Of a stretch of 64,000 bases of DNA, positions 1 to 11,077 are shown in pieces; positions within the stretch are counted from its first letter, which is position 1; each line of letters starts with the position of its first letter. The stretch comes from Cylicocyclus nassatus. Its lineage: Eukaryota > Nematoda > Chromadorea > Rhabditida > Strongylidae. Below the pieces are notes generated by a model. It was not told where the DNA came from, searched no databases, and saw only the letters and a list, made by a program, of their open reading frames with translations. The translations under genes and the position numbers were made by a program. The stretch spans positions 84,073,071 through 84,137,070 of the forward strand of contig CATQJL010000001.1 in the NCBI GenBank assembly GCA_958299035.1, in the 5' to 3' direction.

Positions 1-110
1 TAACCCTGCAGGAAGGCGTTTTTCTGCGAAGAAAAGGTGATATTCGTGATCAGCACGTCAGATAACCCCTCTGGGCCAAGTTTGAGAAAAATCCATGACA
101 AAAATTTTGG
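1..110. repeat. Degenerate repeat fragment with the recurrent TTCGTGATCAGCA motif
   Basis: Bases 1-110 resemble the inner part of the long inverted arm at 21545-21640: a TAACCCT start, a core like ATTCGTGATCAGCA and a following GATAACC. The match is partial and cut by the window edge. No gene is visible in 110-360. Confidence 0.4.
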
Positions 111-365
111 GGCCCGGATAGCCGCATAGCGGACGCAATACGGACGCTAAGAATGCTACGGAATAGGGAGCACATGGATGACAATGACTGCACAAATGTG
201 AACCAGAAAAAAAAACTTACAAAGAATGGAGACGATTAGCCGACATAACGGAAAGCAACCAACGATGCGATAACAAATGCAACCTCCTACGGCTAACAAC
301 GAATTCAAAATGATGCTTACGCGTCTTGTTAAGTAACATGTCCGTTGTTCTTACATATTTGTTTG

Positions 366-490
366 TGGCGCGCCGCCCGTCGAAGGCAAGGCGCGCCGCT
401 CGCACGGCAGGTTTCGATGGCGCGCCGCCCGTCGGAAACGATGCCACGCCCACAAATCTAGGTGCGCCGCTCGCACGGTAGGCTCATGAA
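366..490. repeat. GC-rich alternating direct repeats (GGCGCGCCGCCCGTCG)
   Basis: The motif GGCGCGCCGCCCGTCG occurs twice, alternating with GCGCGCCGCTCGCACGG-type units, in otherwise AT-rich surroundings. At 590-615 a segment with GCGAAGCAGAGGTGACGCAC is shared, inverted, with 59339-59365, so this stretch is repeat-derived. I see no gene in 490-1106. Confidence 0.5.
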
Positions 491-1106
491 AGCGCGCGGG
501 CCGGAAAAAGTGTCTGAGTTGCTCGGTGAGTACCAATGCCATCGTTATGCGAGAATGAGTAGCGCCTAAATGTAGAGTCAGTGCGAGCCCCTGCGAAGCA
601 GAGGTGACGCACTGGTAAATATATATAGAGGTTGCAATGATGGAATTAGAATTTATTGCAGCCACATTTTCTACGTGCATGAAAATGAGTTTCGGATGCA
701 GCAGTACTCATCGTTTTTTCTAATGGTAAGATTTTGTCTCATACAAAGACTTTGGTTCCTTTAATGAGCATAAGTAACCTTGAACAACAGGTTTATCGTC
801 ACTGAGCTCCAGCTTCTGCCCTCTCGCCACATATAATCTTGTTACTCGAAAACTGAGAAAACGCTCAAGCTTGGAATCATAATCGTGCAGATTTACGATC
901 AACATTCATCAATCAGCTTTGTAGATTATTCCTTTTACAAACAGGTCATGCTCAACTTCCATACTTGAGTGTTCGGACGTCAGAAAACTGCTCCTTCAGC
1001 ATATGACTGATGCATTTTTGCATGCTTGGTCAATGTTAAGCCGTTAGAAAAAAGGAAGTTATCTCGTTTTATGTTATTTGTGCCAGATCCAGGTTAGTAC
1101 GGTGAT

Positions 1107-1347
1107 ATCATTTATTGACCTTACGTTTCGACAAAGTCGTCGTCTTCGGAGGTCTGAAGTAGATTGCAGTTATTTATCTGCGAGATAAGACCGCCAAACG
1201 CAATCCCCAAACATCAGTTAGTCTGGATTTCGTCTCGAGGGCAACGTACTGAGTCACACGCTGATGTAGTAGAAACTGACCTACGTTCCACCGCGGTATT
1301 AGTGAATCAGTCAGTAGCCGCACAAATTAGACGGGCGACACTGAGCG
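1107..1347 (-). repeat. Left terminal repeat of the Penelope-like element
   Basis: This is the inverted counterpart of 3948-4193. Both run from a CGCTCAGTGTCGCCCGTCTA edge to a GTCAATAAATGAT edge, with only scattered substitutions and small gaps between them (for example around 1318-1328). The outer end carries a hammerhead-like core. Confidence 0.85.
1117..1149 (-). ncRNA. Hammerhead-ribozyme-like core, left terminal repeat
   Basis: Same motif order as at 4151-4183, read on the minus strand, with the same U4 to C deviation. Confidence 0.4.
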
Positions 1348-1366
1348 TTGCTCAGCAGAATGATTT

Positions 1367-3812
1367 TTATATATGTGCAGGCTGTAGCTCACATATCGAC
1401 AAGAATGGCAAGAGCTCGGTCGTCGATAAGCCTTCGTTTTTGGTATTCATACTTGGATTCTTGACAGAAATCCATGCTGCTTCCATAGTTGTTCGTGCTA
1501 TAATCTCTGCCTCGTATGACAAAATTGTGCAATTTACATCAAAATCACCGCCATTGTGTACTTCTATTCTATGCCTTCCTAACAGTGTCAACGCACTCGC
1601 TCGCCTCTTATTCGCTAAATGCTCCTTGATTCTAACTTTCAACATTCTACCCGTTTCACCAGTATATAGTGCGCCACAGTTAACACATTCTAGTTGGTAA
1701 ACTACCCCTACCTTCGCGCAATCGCCAATCTTGCCGTGCGTGCAAACGATGCAGTCTTCCGAAAGACACTCTACATCATACAATCTGTTCCTAACTAGCT
1801 GCTTCTTAATGTTGTCATTCGGAATGTTTACAATTATGACTTCGTTTTGAAGTTGTGCTCGTACTACACATCGTTTTATTGCTGAGCTGATTGCATCGGA
1901 AACAAACGGTATGCATAGGGGTATTTTATTACCATTCTTACGTGGATGGCAGTTGCTCGCAAACTTCGAGGACTTATGGTAGGTATGTTGCGACAAGTAG
2001 CCATTACTGTGCGCTATCTGTGTAGCTGAGGCTCTGGATTCAAGGCGCTCCTGCTCACCCGTGCATACGCTCGTGGCGGTCCGGAACATGTTGCGAACTA
2101 CAGCTCGTTTTACTGCACTCGGATGCGCTGAGTTGGCATGTAATATAATGTTCTTCGAACTTTCCTTTCGATACCACTTTATACGAATGGTGTACGCAGA
2201 CAAGCGTATTTGGGTATTGAGAAAGGAAAGCCACCCATTGTCCGGAGTTTGTCTTGTAAGCCTGATATACTGGGACTGCTGACTTAATATTCTAAAACAT
2301 TCGTCCATTTCGGACTGGGTCGACGTTATAACGCAGCAGTCATCGATGTATCGACAGTACATCAATGGTAGGCGTGCCAATACTGGTTGCTCAATCTTGC
2401 TCATGAAACAGATCGCAAGGACTGGGGCTAATCGCTGACCCATCGCCAGTCCTCTAATCTGGGAATAGTAGTTCCCAGACCACTTAAAGATGTTACAGTC
2501 CAGGCATTCTTTGATGAGAACCAGTATGGATGCTTTGCTCAAACCGAAGGTCACTATGGTATTATAGTGAGTATCCAACATCTCAGAGAGTGCTTGTAAC
2601 GCGGATTCATTCTGAATATTAGTGTATAGTGATGTGACATCGAAGGACTCGATAACACTATTTTCACTGATATTCACTTCTTGCAACTGTTTCACGAACT
2701 GCTGGGTGTTGGTCAAATGCGAGGGAACCTTCAGGAGCAACTGGCTTACAATTTTATTGAGAAACCATGCTATTCATCCGTGGGTCCTCCAACACAGCTT
2801 ATTATCGGATGTACCTCAAAAGTAGTCGCAGAGATGGAGTGGAGCTCGCTCGGTGTTATTTTGTGCGTTTTCACCAGATTATAGAATACTGGGCAAACAG
2901 GATTATCTAGCTTTAGCCTGCTAATAACTTTCTCATCCAACCTTACTGATCTTGCTACGCTAACCCAAACTTCATTCAGCTTTTTACATTGCATCTAGTA
3001 TTCCTTTTTAGTGGAGCGCTGATATATTGTTATGTCAGAGAGATGCATTTCTGCGATTTCTCTATCCAATATTTGCGGCATGACTACAAAGTCACCTCCT
3101 TTGTCGCTAATGGAAACGCGAATAGAGCGATCTTTTACAGCTTCGCGCACTTCTCTAAACCCTCGCCACTGTTCTCGCGTCAGGTTGTTTTGATGCACAT
3201 GCTTGAATCTTTGTAAAACCTTCAAAATTTCACTTGAGAGTATGCGAAGTCTAGTATCAACAGAAGGCATCGGCTCTGGTTCTCTGTAAAAGGAGCGAGG
3301 AAAGGGTATTGATAATTGTTGTGTGACCGATGGCATGAGTTGTGGGTTACTTTCACGCTTAACTTTAATCCTTAACATGTCACGCAGTCTGTGCAAGTTC
3401 CCCATAACTTTGCGGCAGATAGAAGCGTCGATGTTTTGTGACGGTGAAAATGATGGTCCGAGGCTCAAAAACTCTTTCGCATATGGTGATAATTGAACGT
3501 TACCAATGACCGTTACTCTTGCATTCTTGTCTTCATTTGGAGCTAGACTTTCTCGAAACTGGTGAACTTCAGTTAAACTTTTCTGGGCATCGCAATGTTT
3601 CTCACATAGTGTACTCGAGAGTCGATCGAACTTCGAGCAGAGTCTGGTTTCGCGTTAGACCGAATTGAATCGCAGATTAACTTCGATCCGCTCTCGATCT
3701 CCTTCCAAACATTAACAGGTAAATAACGTTTACAAAGCAATTCTTTGGCTTTACATTTCAACAATGTGCTATAAAGAATTCGTTGTCTCTCCTTGATCAC
3801 TTTCTTCAACAT
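1367..3812 (-). pseudogene. Penelope-like RT/GIY-YIG polyprotein, disrupted
   Basis: Reading leftwards from 3812, the frames encode a basic N-terminal region (3812-3573 and 3468-2995), an RT core and a C-terminal endonuclease. RT hallmarks are FDVTSLYTNI, a GLAMGQRLAP motif and the catalytic YIDD inside CRYIDDCCV. Near the C-terminus comes a Cys-rich stretch, then GVVYQLECVNCGALYTGETG, which matches the GIY-YIG nuclease motif. The length suits a full Penelope-like ORF of about 800 codons. Breaks are visible: an in-frame stop at 2995-2997, a frame change near 2765-2775 and further interruption between 3468 and 3573. The RT to GIY-YIG part (2740-1367) is open. The product would mediate target-primed retrotransposition if intact. 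No host function is suggested. Confidence 0.85.
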
Positions 3813-3947
3813 ATTGTTTATACAACTTTTTAATCTTCGGGTTGTTTTCGGTGAGACCGCAGGTAGCTCTTAATTTCTTTCTTGAAATGAAAGCGGGAAG
3901 GAGGTCGTTTTTCTTGCATCGCTGCAGGAAAATTGCTGCAGGAAAAT

Positions 3948-4193
3948 CGCTCAGTGTCGCCCGTCTACTTTAGCGGCTACTGACTGACTCACTAACACCG
4001 CGGTGGAACGTAGGTCAGTTTCAGTTTCTACTACATCAGCGTGTGACTCAGTACGTTGCCCTCGAGACGAAATCCAGACTGACTGATGTTTGGGGATTGC
4101 GTTTGGCGGTCTTATTTCGCAGATAAATAACTGCAATCTACTTCAGACCTCCGAAGACGACGACTTTGTCGAAACGTAAGGTCAATAAATGAT
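3948..4193 (+). repeat. Right terminal repeat of the Penelope-like element
   Basis: This is the inverted partner of 1107-1347. The repeat ends abruptly at 4193, where the unrelated minisatellite-bearing repeat starts. Confidence 0.85.
4151..4183 (+). ncRNA. Hammerhead-ribozyme-like core in the PLE terminal repeat
   Basis: The sequence reads CCGAAGA, then a hairpin of GAC/GUC type, then GAAAC, a five-base loop GTAAG and GTC. This follows the order of a hammerhead core (CUGANGA, stem II, GAAAC, short stem III, GUC). Hammerheads are known in Penelope-like terminal repeats. The conserved U4 is C here and stem II would carry an unpaired base, so this copy may be inactive or only hammerhead-derived. 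Equivalent sequence lies on the minus strand at 1117-1149. Confidence 0.4.
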
Positions 4194-4430
4194 CTCTGCT
4201 CCGGAGGTACGCCAGATTTGGGAGAGCCCCGGAGCACAAAATGGGAGATCTCCGGAGCACAAAATGGGAGGTTTCCGAAGCACAAAATGGGAGGGCTCCG
4301 GAGCACAAATGGGAGGGCTTCGGAGGACGAGTGGCAAAACCCCGCTGGGGAAACGCAGCGGCTCTGCCATTTCTGCTCCGGAGGTATGCCGTCGACTGTC
4401 TGACTAGTCACTTGTAGTAGCTTCTTTTCT
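4194..4430 (+). repeat. Minisatellite-bearing repeat, copy 1 (about 26-bp units)
   Basis: About five tandem units of the form CTCCGGAGCACAAAATGGGA, with a period of about 25-27 bp, are flanked by CTGCTCCGGAGGTA boxes and a GTCGACTGTCTGACTAGTCA end. Nearly the same block recurs in opposite orientation at 11078-11330. The overlapping reading frames on both strands come from the repeat periodicity and are not genes. Confidence 0.8.
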
Positions 4431-6997
4431 GGCCCTTCTACTTTGCAAAAACCATACTTTTGCCTCTAAAAGTAAAAACGCGTCGCGTGAACTCTTTCCG
4501 AGGTTTTACTAGGCTGCTCTGTAGCCTAGTGTTCTACTTGTAGGCGCTTCGCGCAGAGCAACGGGAGTTCGACCACCGACCTAGTCGGAGTGTTTTACGA
4601 TGAAGCGTATGGCGACTCCTCAACAAGTATAGTAGCTCCGTAAGTAGCAGGACGAAACTCCGAGTTTCAAAAACGAAACTTGGACTTAACTCTGTTAACG
4701 CGTAGCTTTATACTCGGAGTTTCGACCAGATTACTACCGGCCCTGCTTTTTTCTGAAGCAGGCTGACTTTTACGCATTCGAAAGCAAAAATTGCGCCGAT
4801 CATTTTTTTTTGTTTGAACACGGGAGAAGCCCTGGGTGCAAATGATTTTTACTCTGAGACGTAGTTGTGCAAGAAATCCGGGAGTTTAAGAATGATGTAG
4901 AAAACAAGTGGGTCAATGATCTCGGTCAGCTCTGGCTGAAACATTTCCTATATAATCCTAGCCATAAACTTCTCAGTTCAGAATCGACGATATAGTATGC
5001 TGGGCTATGCACAACAATAAAACAACACAGCACTTTTATCAAGAAAAAGGCGGAATACAACCAGTTTTACAACGTATTAATAAATGTGCAGCTCAGCTGC
5101 AACTCAGAATCCGTGTGAGATTTCCGCGAAGCGTTACGGCTTGACGTCAATCACCAATTCAAGAGCTCGCCTTTTAGCACTCTCGGCGCAATCTACCCTA
5201 ATTGCACGTACAAGGAGCACTTTTCCTATTTTCTAGTGAGCCGCTCAGCCGCTCCTCTCGGTTTCAAAAAATCCTTATGCCGCACGATTTTCTCAGACAT
5301 TAGGCAACACTATATAGGGTTGGTTGATCGCAAAGTCCTTTGGGTGTGTGGACTGGTCAATTCTGAAAAAAAAACCGCGCCCCTTGTACGCGTGAAATTA
5401 CGGTACTTATACCAACGAGTCGCGCATGTGTCTACCCACATCCTATTTCCCCATTTTGCCATTTTAACAGCGGACAATATTGTGAAGCGCGGCATGCGCA
5501 AAAGTGGGCGTAATATGAATGGTGAAATGTGGCTTAGTTTGGTGTGCGTAATTGGCGCCGCGCTCCACTGCAACCGGTCTGCTCTAGCTCAAATGAAATT
5601 GTTCAGCGGATGTCTGAAAAAACTGAAATGGGGACGAGTATATACGAAATATAACAGCTGCTTATTTATCTATTTCCAAGGACAAAAGTTAACGATATCA
5701 GTGAATGGATGGAAGAACGGATAAACGAAGTCTAAAGAGACTAATCGTGTGATGGAATCTAACAAACTCTAAACTGAATTTAACAAGCCAGGAAGTGGTG
5801 CCCTTGTGATCAAAAAACGTATTTTTCGACATCGCTTATGTCAAGAACGGCTGTTAGAACAACTCTCCCTATCGTAATCCTGAATTTGTATAAAACTTTT
5901 CAAGCGTTCCTTCAGCTTCGACCGCAATCGAACTGACCAAAACCAAAACTGAAAAGCTTCAAAAAGACGGAGAAACCCCAGTATTTGTACTCGTTGAGGT
6001 ATCTTAACGCAAGAAAAAATCCTACGCGCTCTCCTCACCTGTGTTTTTTGGCAATATCCAGCAATCTTGAAAATTTATTGTACTGCATTGCTATGCATGC
6101 ACCATCTTTAGCACAGGACAGCGCTACCTGCAATGAAAAGACAAACATTTTGTGCGGTGCTGCTTTAATCAAAACAATAACCTGTTATAATCGGCAGTAC
6201 TGAACAAACGACTTACCATTATAGTCTGGGCGGCACCTCTTCCTAAAAAAATGTCTTCATGCGTGACAAAATTCTTTTGAGCTATTTCAGTTCCTCTTCT
6301 TCTCACACAGACTGCTGTTGTTGTGAGCGAAGATCATGGTATTATTCTTGCTGTGAACAATTCTATTTTAGACTTAGGTATAAATGTTAGCGGTAGTGTC
6401 CGGGCAAAACCACGTTATAAAATCCACTTGCCGAGGGTTATCCGCAACGCTACATTAGAAGGCGCGAAAACCTCGAAAACATGCGCTTTCCAGAGCATTA
6501 AAATTTGAAATTTGACGGTCCCCGCCAAAGCTGAGACGCAGAGTTCAGGGACCCCACCATTTTGATTGTGGTGGTACTCAGACACTCGCACCGGCCGGCG
6601 GCCGCTCCGTAAATCTGGGCGGAGCTAAATGCCGGCCGGTGGCCGCTCCAAAAAAATCATACCGGCTCGTGGCCGCTCGAACGGCCGTTAACCGGTAACA
6701 TTGCCATGTCGCGGGAAGTGAGCGGGATTTGAAAATTGCATGATTGAGCTGCGTAAGCAACACTCTACTTCTCCTTTTTTTATAATTGAGTGCAATTTTT
6801 CCACTTGTTTACGTAATTCATCGTTAGAAGAAAGATTTTTATGCTTATCACTCAAAAATATTTAGAATTCCGCAGTGATGTTATTCTATCTTTGCTAACA
6901 CCGCTCTCTTCAGCTTACCATTGCTTGCACTCGCTGTTTATCATCCCACTCCATGATGGAGCATATGACCTTTTGACTAACTCTCCATGTGTCTCAG

Positions 6998-7216
6998 CAC
7001 TATGCATTCATGAATTACGGGTGTACCACATATACACACATTTCTATGGGAGCTGGAATCTATCTAGCTCGTGTTCTATTGCAAGAACTGACCTTGCGCC
7101 TAACTCCTAGTATAGACTCCACAAGACAGGTGCGTTCTTATCAAAATTCGACTGGAACTAGTCTTTGTGAGTTTCAGGGAGGACAACATTTAGGAGTGTT
7201 TGCTACAATTGCTTGA
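6998..7216 (+). CDS. Gene-like 3' fragment 1 inside the TIR transposon
   Basis: A candidate terminal two-exon structure. An acceptor of the form GTGTCTCAG precedes an open exon at 6998-7129 (44 codons, phase 0). A 48-bp intron follows at 7130-7177 with a GT donor and a GAGTTTCAG acceptor. A short exon at 7178-7216 ends in TGA. AATAAA lies at 7253-7258. The predicted peptide contains HYAFMNYGC and GAGIYLARVLLQELTL and ends GVFATIA. I do not recognise the family. The intron size matches those of the secreted-protein genes in this window. It could be a captured host gene fragment or a degenerate gene of the element. Transcription is not shown. Confidence 0.35.
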   Translation, partial: HYAFMNYGCTTYTHISMGAGIYLARVLLQELTLRLTPSIDSTRQVRSYQNSTGTSLCEFQGGQHLGVFATIA

Positions 7217-7497
7217 GCTTTGCTTGAGCTTTCTGTATATCTACTGATGTTGAATAAATCTCATGTTCTACGGATTCCCGGTATTCCAATGTCTATCTTT
7301 GTATACACTGCAAAAGGTAAGTGGGTTTACACCAATCATTTGACAGAAACTAATCTTGGTGAGTGGCTTAGGGGAAACATTCACTGAACGCCTCCTGGAA
7401 TAGGTCTTTGGGTTGCTCCGCTCACTGACATAGCAATTCCTGAGCAGGTAAGTCTTGGTATCAATGATCTTTTGTCAAAAGCTTATCTTGTTTGCAG

Positions 7498-7699
7498 ATG
7501 TCTGCTGTGTGGCATTCACCCTAAAGAATACGAGAGTGCAGCAACCAGTCAACTCGGAATGGGCAGCGAGCGGTCCGATGTGCTATCTTCTGCGTCGACT
7601 GGATGTTCTCATGTACAAAAGACGTCATCTTCTCGTAGACATAAGAAACGTTTAAATTTTATAGCTTCATTAGATATTGTGTTAGACTTTACGTATTAG
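7498..7699 (+). CDS. Gene-like 3' fragment 2 inside the TIR transposon
   Basis: A 50-bp intron at 7448-7497, with a GTAAGT donor and a TTGTTTGCAG acceptor, precedes an open terminal exon ending at a TAG codon (7697-7699). AATAAA follows at 7753-7758. The frame is Ser-rich and ends with a basic patch (SSSRRHKKR). Another GTAAGT donor sits at 7317. The upstream exons could not be joined in one frame with confidence. Family unknown. Confidence 0.3.
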
Positions 7700-8924
7700 T
7701 CTTATTTGTAATCAATCCCTCACATCAATCCCTCCCCTAAGTATGCTTATGAAATAAATGGAGATGTTTTTTGCGGTTCTGTACTATGTTTCGTGATTGG
7801 AGGGGTGGGGGGGGGGGGCAAAGCGCAAGCTGCAAAGCGAAGAAGAATCGCGCCTCACAACCATTTTGGTGCGCGATTGACACATACCGGCCGGCGGCCG
7901 TCCGAATACCGGTCGGCGGGCGTAGACTACGCGGCTGAGTGAAATGACCTGTGGTCCCGCCAGCCGGTCTTCGTGCGGCCGCCGGCCGGTGCGAGTGTCT
8001 GAGTATGCGTATTCTCCCGCACAGCAGGAATTCAAACAGATCGGAGGACCCGCCCAAAGGCGTAGGTTTCCCCACTTCCCGCGTTTGTCTTGTTTTAGGT
8101 CGAATGTTATAACCTCGTACTTGCTCGATGCTGTTTCTGACCACATTCGTATGGCGCTGGAATGCCAAAATCCCGACCTTATCCAGACACCGCTTTTGAC
8201 CAATTCAGCAATAATAAAGGAACGTGTGCAATAAAATTTGAATAAGCACTTATGAGGCAGTTAACGAATGTGGTTAATTCCAACTCGAGAATTAGGGATT
8301 GATTAGAGTTTCCTTCCATTTGCACAAATACATTATTTTTTGTTTACGTTGTGGGCAAAACAAATCTCACCCATGTGTTCCATGCATAATGTTCCTTCTA
8401 TGTTTGAGATTTGAGGTATGGATGAGTGGGATTTCTAATGGCTCCACTTTTCAAACACGAAGTCACTTAAGATTTGGAAGCCAATTTATGCGCATGACAA
8501 ACACGAGCGATAAACTTTTGCTGTAAACGGAACATAATGGCAGTTACACTAAAGAATGATCAACTGCCAAAAACGAAATCAACTAAGGAATGTTACAATA
8601 ATTCTCTTCATGATTTCCAAACAACTTTAGATCTTATAGCCTTGTACACATGACAGTAAACGAAGTAACTTACTCAGGACTAGCTCTGCAACTTTTCGAT
8701 GCAAATTAGTGAAAATATAGAGAAAGTACGAACTAGTTTTGGACATCTTCTATATTATTGTCTGAATCCGTGCCTGTAAAGAGCTATCCACTCCGATAGT
8801 GATTGTAATACTCAAATAGGGGAAATCAATACTGTGCTATTATGCTAAATAATCTTGTGCTATTCTGTTTTGCTTAAGTGCATGGTGATTGCGAATTTGA
8901 CATGACTTTGAATCCGAGCGATTA

Positions 8925-8976
8925 GTATCAAGGTGGCAGCGCTATAAAAGACCCGATCAGGTGAGATGTTTGCATT
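8925..8976 (+). promoter_or_regulatory. TATA promoter of secreted six-Cys gene copy 1
   Basis: TATAAAA at 8943-8949 sits within a block conserved in the family (GGTGGCAGCGCTATAAAAG, then CAGGTGAGAT). The first T of TATA is 34 nt before the ATG at 8977. The same spacing holds in copies 3, 4 and 6. Confidence 0.75.
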
Positions 8977-9369
8977 ATGAAGCTTCTCCTCTTACTTCTT
9001 GTACTTCCCCCGTTGAGCATTGCGGCTTCTTTGGCAGAAACAGAAAAGCAATTCTGCTCTGAAGGATGCCCAATACCTACTAAAAACGGAGGGTCCGAAT
9101 GCTAAGGTCAACGTGAAGGTGGGTTCATCTTGCTTATTTCCAAGATTGGAAGATGCTTTTCAAGAAAATGATGGACAAGTGTAAGAAAGACTCCAAAGTG
9201 CCAAAAATAGTCTGTGAAGTGATGAAGAAAGAAATGAAGAAAGACAAGTTCATGCTGATGGTTTGTCGACAACGATTGGTTTCTAGTTTCCAATGATGTG
9301 TGTGTGTGTCTGTTTTAGCTTGTGGAATGGGGCTACACATGGAAACAGCTTTGCGATCTTTGCAAGTAA
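8977..9369 (+). pseudogene. Secreted six-Cys saposin-like protein, copy 1, frameshifted
   Basis: Exons are 8977-9118, 9165-9260 and 9319-9369; introns are 46 and 58 bp. Exon 1 starts with a Leu-rich signal peptide (MKLLLLLL) and reaches FCSEGC. One extra A near 9072-9073 relative to the other copies shifts the frame and gives a stop at 9103-9105. Exons 2 and 3 remain open and end LCDLCK. Splice sites are intact and AATAAA is at 9405-9410. The cysteine layout (two near the start, one in DKCK, one in IVCE, a final CxxC) resembles saposin-like proteins, with a Pro between Cys3 and Cys4 as is common there. The single-base break could be real or an assembly error. Confidence 0.75.
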
Positions 9370-9856
9370 TTGTGTCTCTTGTGTCAAATGCAAGCTATCT
9401 TCACAATAAAATGAGGGAAACTTCTCTTGGTTATCAATCGCCGATGACCTCTATCCGAAGTTGGTGACTGAAGTAACATCGGGACGTAGTCTAAACGGAA
9501 CGAGAAGCTCTTTGCATAAGACCGGTTCTTATCATCGGGAAAATTAGTAATTGCTGCTCTATCCGAATCTCATTTTTGTGCACGTCAAAGACGTGCTTGT
9601 ATCAAATTCATTCCATTATTACGAATGCGGTTTCTAGTTTTTGGATTGCAAGTAATTGCTGATAGTGCAAAACAAGCTCTGCCATACGTATTTGAACAGT
9701 GGCAGAAAGTCTGGTCCGGAAGTCTCAAGCCAATTGCATAATTTCAATCAGGGATAACACAAAAGTTTCCTTTCCCGCGGAAACTACACAATCATACTTC
9801 TTATTTTACGTGAGCCAAACCAAATCTTAAGCGTGCATTCCACGCATTATGTTAAA
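9370..9856 (+). repeat. Downstream part of gene-copy unit 1
   Basis: The sequence after the AATAAA matches, inverted, the downstream flank of copy 3 (about 34110-34580) up to a shared edge at GCATTATGTTAAAAA. Together with about 700 bp upstream (8207-8925) it shows that the duplicated unit is much larger than the gene. No further gene is seen. Confidence 0.65.
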
Positions 9857-10925
9857 AACTAGCTGGCTTACCCGGCTCCGCCCGGCCCTGTCAATGCTAT
9901 GATTAAGGTTTCATCCCTATCCCTGTAGAACCTTTCATTGTGCCCACTTCTACATGCAATTCCCTATTCCCGCTGTGTTAGTAATTAGCATGCCCACCTA
10001 CCTCCCTCAACAACCCCCCGCCCCGTAGCTCAAACTTTGCAAAAAAGCAATAAAACCGGTAAAAGTAAGGATGATTCTGAAAACTGATGGCGCTATTCGG
10101 CTATTCAACCCCATAATGTTTTTATGATGGATCTTGCTCAAAGTCGGTACATGGGGATTATTAAAGCTGCTGATGACCGTAGTCATTTCGCGCGATAGCA
10201 CCATTTTCTGGGTTTAGTTGGGTACACATAAGAAGCTAAAATCATGGATTTCGCTGAAACTTTGAGGGGGGCTAGTTGACATGCTGATTACGAATATCAT
10301 ACTCCTTCGGCATTTTGAGGCGATTTCACTGAGTTATGGTAGGTATACTGCAGAGGGGCGAAATCTCAGTTTTGGCTGAAACTCGGTCTAGAGAGATTCG
10401 ACCTTCTGACCACATCTAAAACACTCTCGTTGCGTTTTGAGACATTTTCACAGAGTTACGGTAGGTACATGGCAGCGGGTAAAAATCATGAACCTGCCTG
10501 AAACCTTGGCAGAAACAAGGTAAGTCATTTGCACAATGACTTACCCGTTCAGGTCGCGAAATTTTTGAAAGTTACTTATATGAGTTATAAAAATCTGCAA
10601 ATGACTTGTTTATTTTTGTAAACAATTAAAATAATTTTTAAAATTTTTTAAAAATTCAAACTAGCCTTATAAAAAAATTTTTTTCGGGGGCGTGGCTGAC
10701 GCCACGCCCCCTTTTTCCAGATTTCAGGGGTTGGGGGCCCGCAAAAATTTTGAGAAGCCCCCCTAAAATTTTTTCGGAGTGCGTGGCTGACGCCACGCAC
10801 CTTCATTTGAAAAAAATTTTTGCCGCGCCCCCCCGAGCCGAAATCCTGGGTACGCCACTGATACATACATACATACATACAGACAGACAGACAGACAAAC
10901 AGAGATTCAGCTTTATATATAAAAC
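9857..10925 (+). repeat. Repeat element starting ACTAGCTGGC and ending in tetranucleotides
   Basis: It begins exactly where similarity between gene units 1 and 3 stops, with AACTAGCTGGCTTACCCGGC. It contains about 120-bp subunits like those at 14540-15580 and then hairpin-forming GC-rich blocks (GGCGTGGCTGACGCCACGCC near 10688). It ends in (ATAC)n(AGAC)n and TTTATATATAAA. The GC-rich block recurs at about 39960-40190. Class uncertain. Confidence 0.5.
10860..10905. repeat. (ATAC)n/(AGAC)n microsatellite
   Basis: About five ATAC units run directly into about four AGAC units. Confidence 0.9.
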
Positions 10926-11077
10926 TAGCGACCCTACGGGCCGCTAGTAAGTGGGTGGTGGCAGATACATTGATATCTGCCATTAATTAACTAAAAATCC
11001 CAAGAAAGAGAATTTCCATCTTCCCAGCGACCTTTCGTGTGTTGTGAGTAGTAGAAACAAAACACTATGCTCTTAGG

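Larger units (their letters stand above)
1107..4193 (-). mobile_element. Penelope-like retroelement with inverted terminal repeats
   Basis: A reverse transcriptase plus GIY-YIG coding region on the minus strand lies between two nearly identical terminal repeats of about 241-246 bp (1107-1347 and 3948-4193) in inverted orientation. Penelope-like elements are known to have LTR-like ends in direct or inverted arrangement and an RT fused to a GIY-YIG endonuclease, so structure and protein agree. No clear target-site duplication was identified. The coding region is broken, so this copy is not autonomous. Confidence 0.85.
6577..8003 (+). mobile_element. 1.43-kb TIR transposon with TA target duplication
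   Basis: Both ends read CTCAGACACTCGCACCGGCC, and the inverted identity continues to about 29 bp. Flanking bases are TA on each side (6575-6576 and 8004-8005). The inverted relative at about 35925-35945 has the uninterrupted site with one TA, so insertion boundaries are exact. Subterminal CCGGCCGG clusters lie at 6590-6690 and 7885-8000. A TA duplication suits Tc1/mariner-like elements, but no transposase is visible. The interior looks gene-like, with splice signals and two AATAAA sites. Confidence 0.8.
4483..8193 (+). repeat. Repeat C, copy 1 (interrupted by a TIR transposon)
   Basis: From 4483 (TCGCGTGAAC) to 8193 (ATCCAGACACCGC) this segment matches 35744-37838 in inverted orientation. 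It is interrupted at 6577-8003 by another element. Matches include the boxes near 4500-4720, the 5100-5700 stretch and 5750-6570. The boundary with gene-copy upstream DNA is the same in both places. No transposase or intact long protein is recognisable, so the class is unknown. Confidence 0.75.

Noticed and set aside
70..92. CCAAGTTTGAG, resembling the 3' part of the nematode SL1 leader
   Set aside because: The upstream half of SL1 and a following splice donor are absent.
1164..1700. 178-codon plus-strand frame
   Set aside because: Antisense to the GIY-YIG end and terminal repeat of the Penelope-like element.
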